Assembly (NCBI RefSeq): GCF_000731795.2
Contig: NZ_JGVK01000029.1
Location: 1 to 47,873, forward strand
Source: Candidatus Photodesmus blepharonis
Lineage (GTDB): Bacteria; Pseudomonadota; Gammaproteobacteria; Enterobacterales; Vibrionaceae
Length of the DNA: 47,873 bases
Direction: 5' to 3'
Shown: positions 47,273-47,873 of the stretch, piece after piece
Layout: every line of letters begins with the position of its first letter
How positions within the stretch are numbered: the first letter of the stretch is position 1
The notes under the pieces: generated by a model
What the model was told of the DNA's origin: nothing
Seen by the model: the letters and a program-made list of their open reading frames with translations, nothing else
Database searches by the model: none
Made by a program: the position numbers and the translations under genes

Positions 47273-47635
47273 TTACCTAATTTCTGTGCGCTCTTCACGA
47301 CGAGAAAAACGCTCTTCTTTTTGTTTCAACATAACAGATTGTTCAGTAACAGCAGATTTAATACACAGAATCATATTACGTAACACTGCACTATTAAAAC
47401 GGAAAGCAGTTTCTAATTCATCAATAACTTTTTGATTAACCTCAATATTCATAAGAACGTAATGAGCCTTATGAAATTTGTTGATTGGATAAGCCATTTG
47501 ACGACGACCCCAATCTTCTAAACGATGAACAGTGCCTCCTGATCGAGCAATCAAGTCAGTATAACGTTCAATCATACCCTCAACTTGCTCGCTTTGATCT
47601 GGATTAACCATGAATACAATCTCATAATGACGCAT
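47273..47635 (-). CDS. rpsF: 30S ribosomal protein S6
   Basis: S6 is a small-subunit platform protein that pairs with S18. The 120-residue protein begins [20 protein letters not shown] and has [20 protein letters not shown] and [12 protein letters not shown]. The C-terminal tail is charged ([17 protein letters not shown]). AAGGAG precedes the ATG at 47635. It heads the operon and may be autoregulated by S6:S18 at its leader. Confidence 0.98.
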   Translation of the reverse strand: MRHYEIVFMVNPDQSEQVEGMIERYTDLIARSGGTVHRLEDWGRRQMAYPINKFHKAHYVLMNIEVNQKVIDELETAFRFNSAVLRNMILCIKSAVTEQSVMLKQKEERFSRREERTEIR

Positions 47636-47640
47636 ATTTG

Positions 47641-47680
47641 CTCCTTACGGGTTATTTAGCTTCCAAAACTAAATCGGCCA
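47641..47680 (-). promoter_or_regulatory. Possible S6:S18 leader element before rpsF
   Basis: On the minus strand ATTTAG (47674-47669) and CTAAAT (47659-47654) form a stem, followed by AACCCGTAAGGAG that contains the CCG triplet next to the ribosome-binding site. A hairpin with an adjacent CCG is known for the S6:S18-binding leader of rpsF in many bacteria. The assignment is by position and motif only. Confidence 0.35.
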
Positions 47681-47845
47681 TTTTAAAAAGGAAGCAAGGA
47701 ACTAAATGAAGAATGACCGAAAATCAAGGGTGATAGATGATACAGAAAGATAAAAAATTAATCAAGAAAAAGCTCATCTTTAAAAAATATCACAAGTTGA
47801 CTGGCAATAAACCAAAGCACATATGTTCAAAGAGTCATATTTAAG

Positions 47846-47869
47846 AAGGGGCATCAAATAGTGCCCTTT
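47846..47869. terminator. Hairpin at the right edge
   Basis: AAGGGGCA (47846-47853) and TGCCCTTT (47862-47869) form an eight-base-pair stem with one G-T pair and an eight-base loop. Read on the minus strand it is followed by TTCTTAAAT. It may terminate a minus-strand gene located past the window, before the rpsF operon. Confidence 0.4.
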
Positions 47870-47873
47870 CAAC

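Noticed and set aside
1..47873. Mobile elements, prophage, CRISPR or defence system
   Set aside because: No transposase, integrase, Cas, toxin-antitoxin or regularly spaced repeats were found on either strand.

Overview
The window is AT-rich and carries Vibrionaceae-type genes. The flagellar block has the order flagellin, flgL-K-J-I-H-G-F-E-D-C-B, cheR, cheV, flgA, flgM, flgN, flgP, flgO, flgT. FlgO, FlgP and FlgT are the outer-membrane and H-ring parts of the sheathed sodium-driven polar flagellum of Vibrio relatives. Low GC, a broken cheR, a fossil wzt end, a probable priB remnant and several empty gaps point to a genome under reductive evolution. A host-restricted vibrio such as the luminous fish symbionts (Photodesmus-like) would fit, but that identification is inference.

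Layout. Bases 1-78 hold tRNA-Gln(UUG). Bases 160-13663 on the minus strand hold flagellin, the hook-associated proteins, the rod/hook/ring genes, a decayed cheR and an intact cheV. Bases 13737-15336 on the plus strand hold flgA, flgM and flgN. flgP and flgO (minus) and flgT (plus) follow, then tRNA-Arg(CCU) at 17745. Bases 18144-23910 (plus) form an LPS core locus: a glycosyltransferase-deacetylase fusion, an O-antigen ligase, waaF and waaA. pgi follows on the minus strand. Bases 26256-34462 (minus) form an O-antigen operon: rmlB-A-D-C, an ABC exporter (wzm-wzt), a degenerate second copy of the wzt 3' end, and two glycosyltransferases. Bases 34918-43563 (plus) hold a chemoreceptor, gpmM, a glycogen/maltodextrin phosphorylase and glgB. 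The end (minus) holds alr, dnaB, rplI, rpsR and rpsF.

How it works together. The flagellar genes supply almost the whole rod, hook, rings and filament junction. The regulatory hierarchy is still readable in the DNA: sigma-54 -24/-12 elements lie before flgB, flgK and flgT, and a FliA (sigma-28) promoter lies before flgM. Chemotaxis looks partly eroded, because a receptor with an apparent amino-acid-sensing domain and CheV are intact while the CheR methyltransferase beside CheV is dead. Surface sugar synthesis looks complete for a dTDP-rhamnose-containing O-antigen exported by an ABC transporter and ligated to the lipid A core. pgi, gpmM, malP and glgB belong to sugar and glycogen metabolism. 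No insertion sequence, prophage, CRISPR array or defence system was seen.
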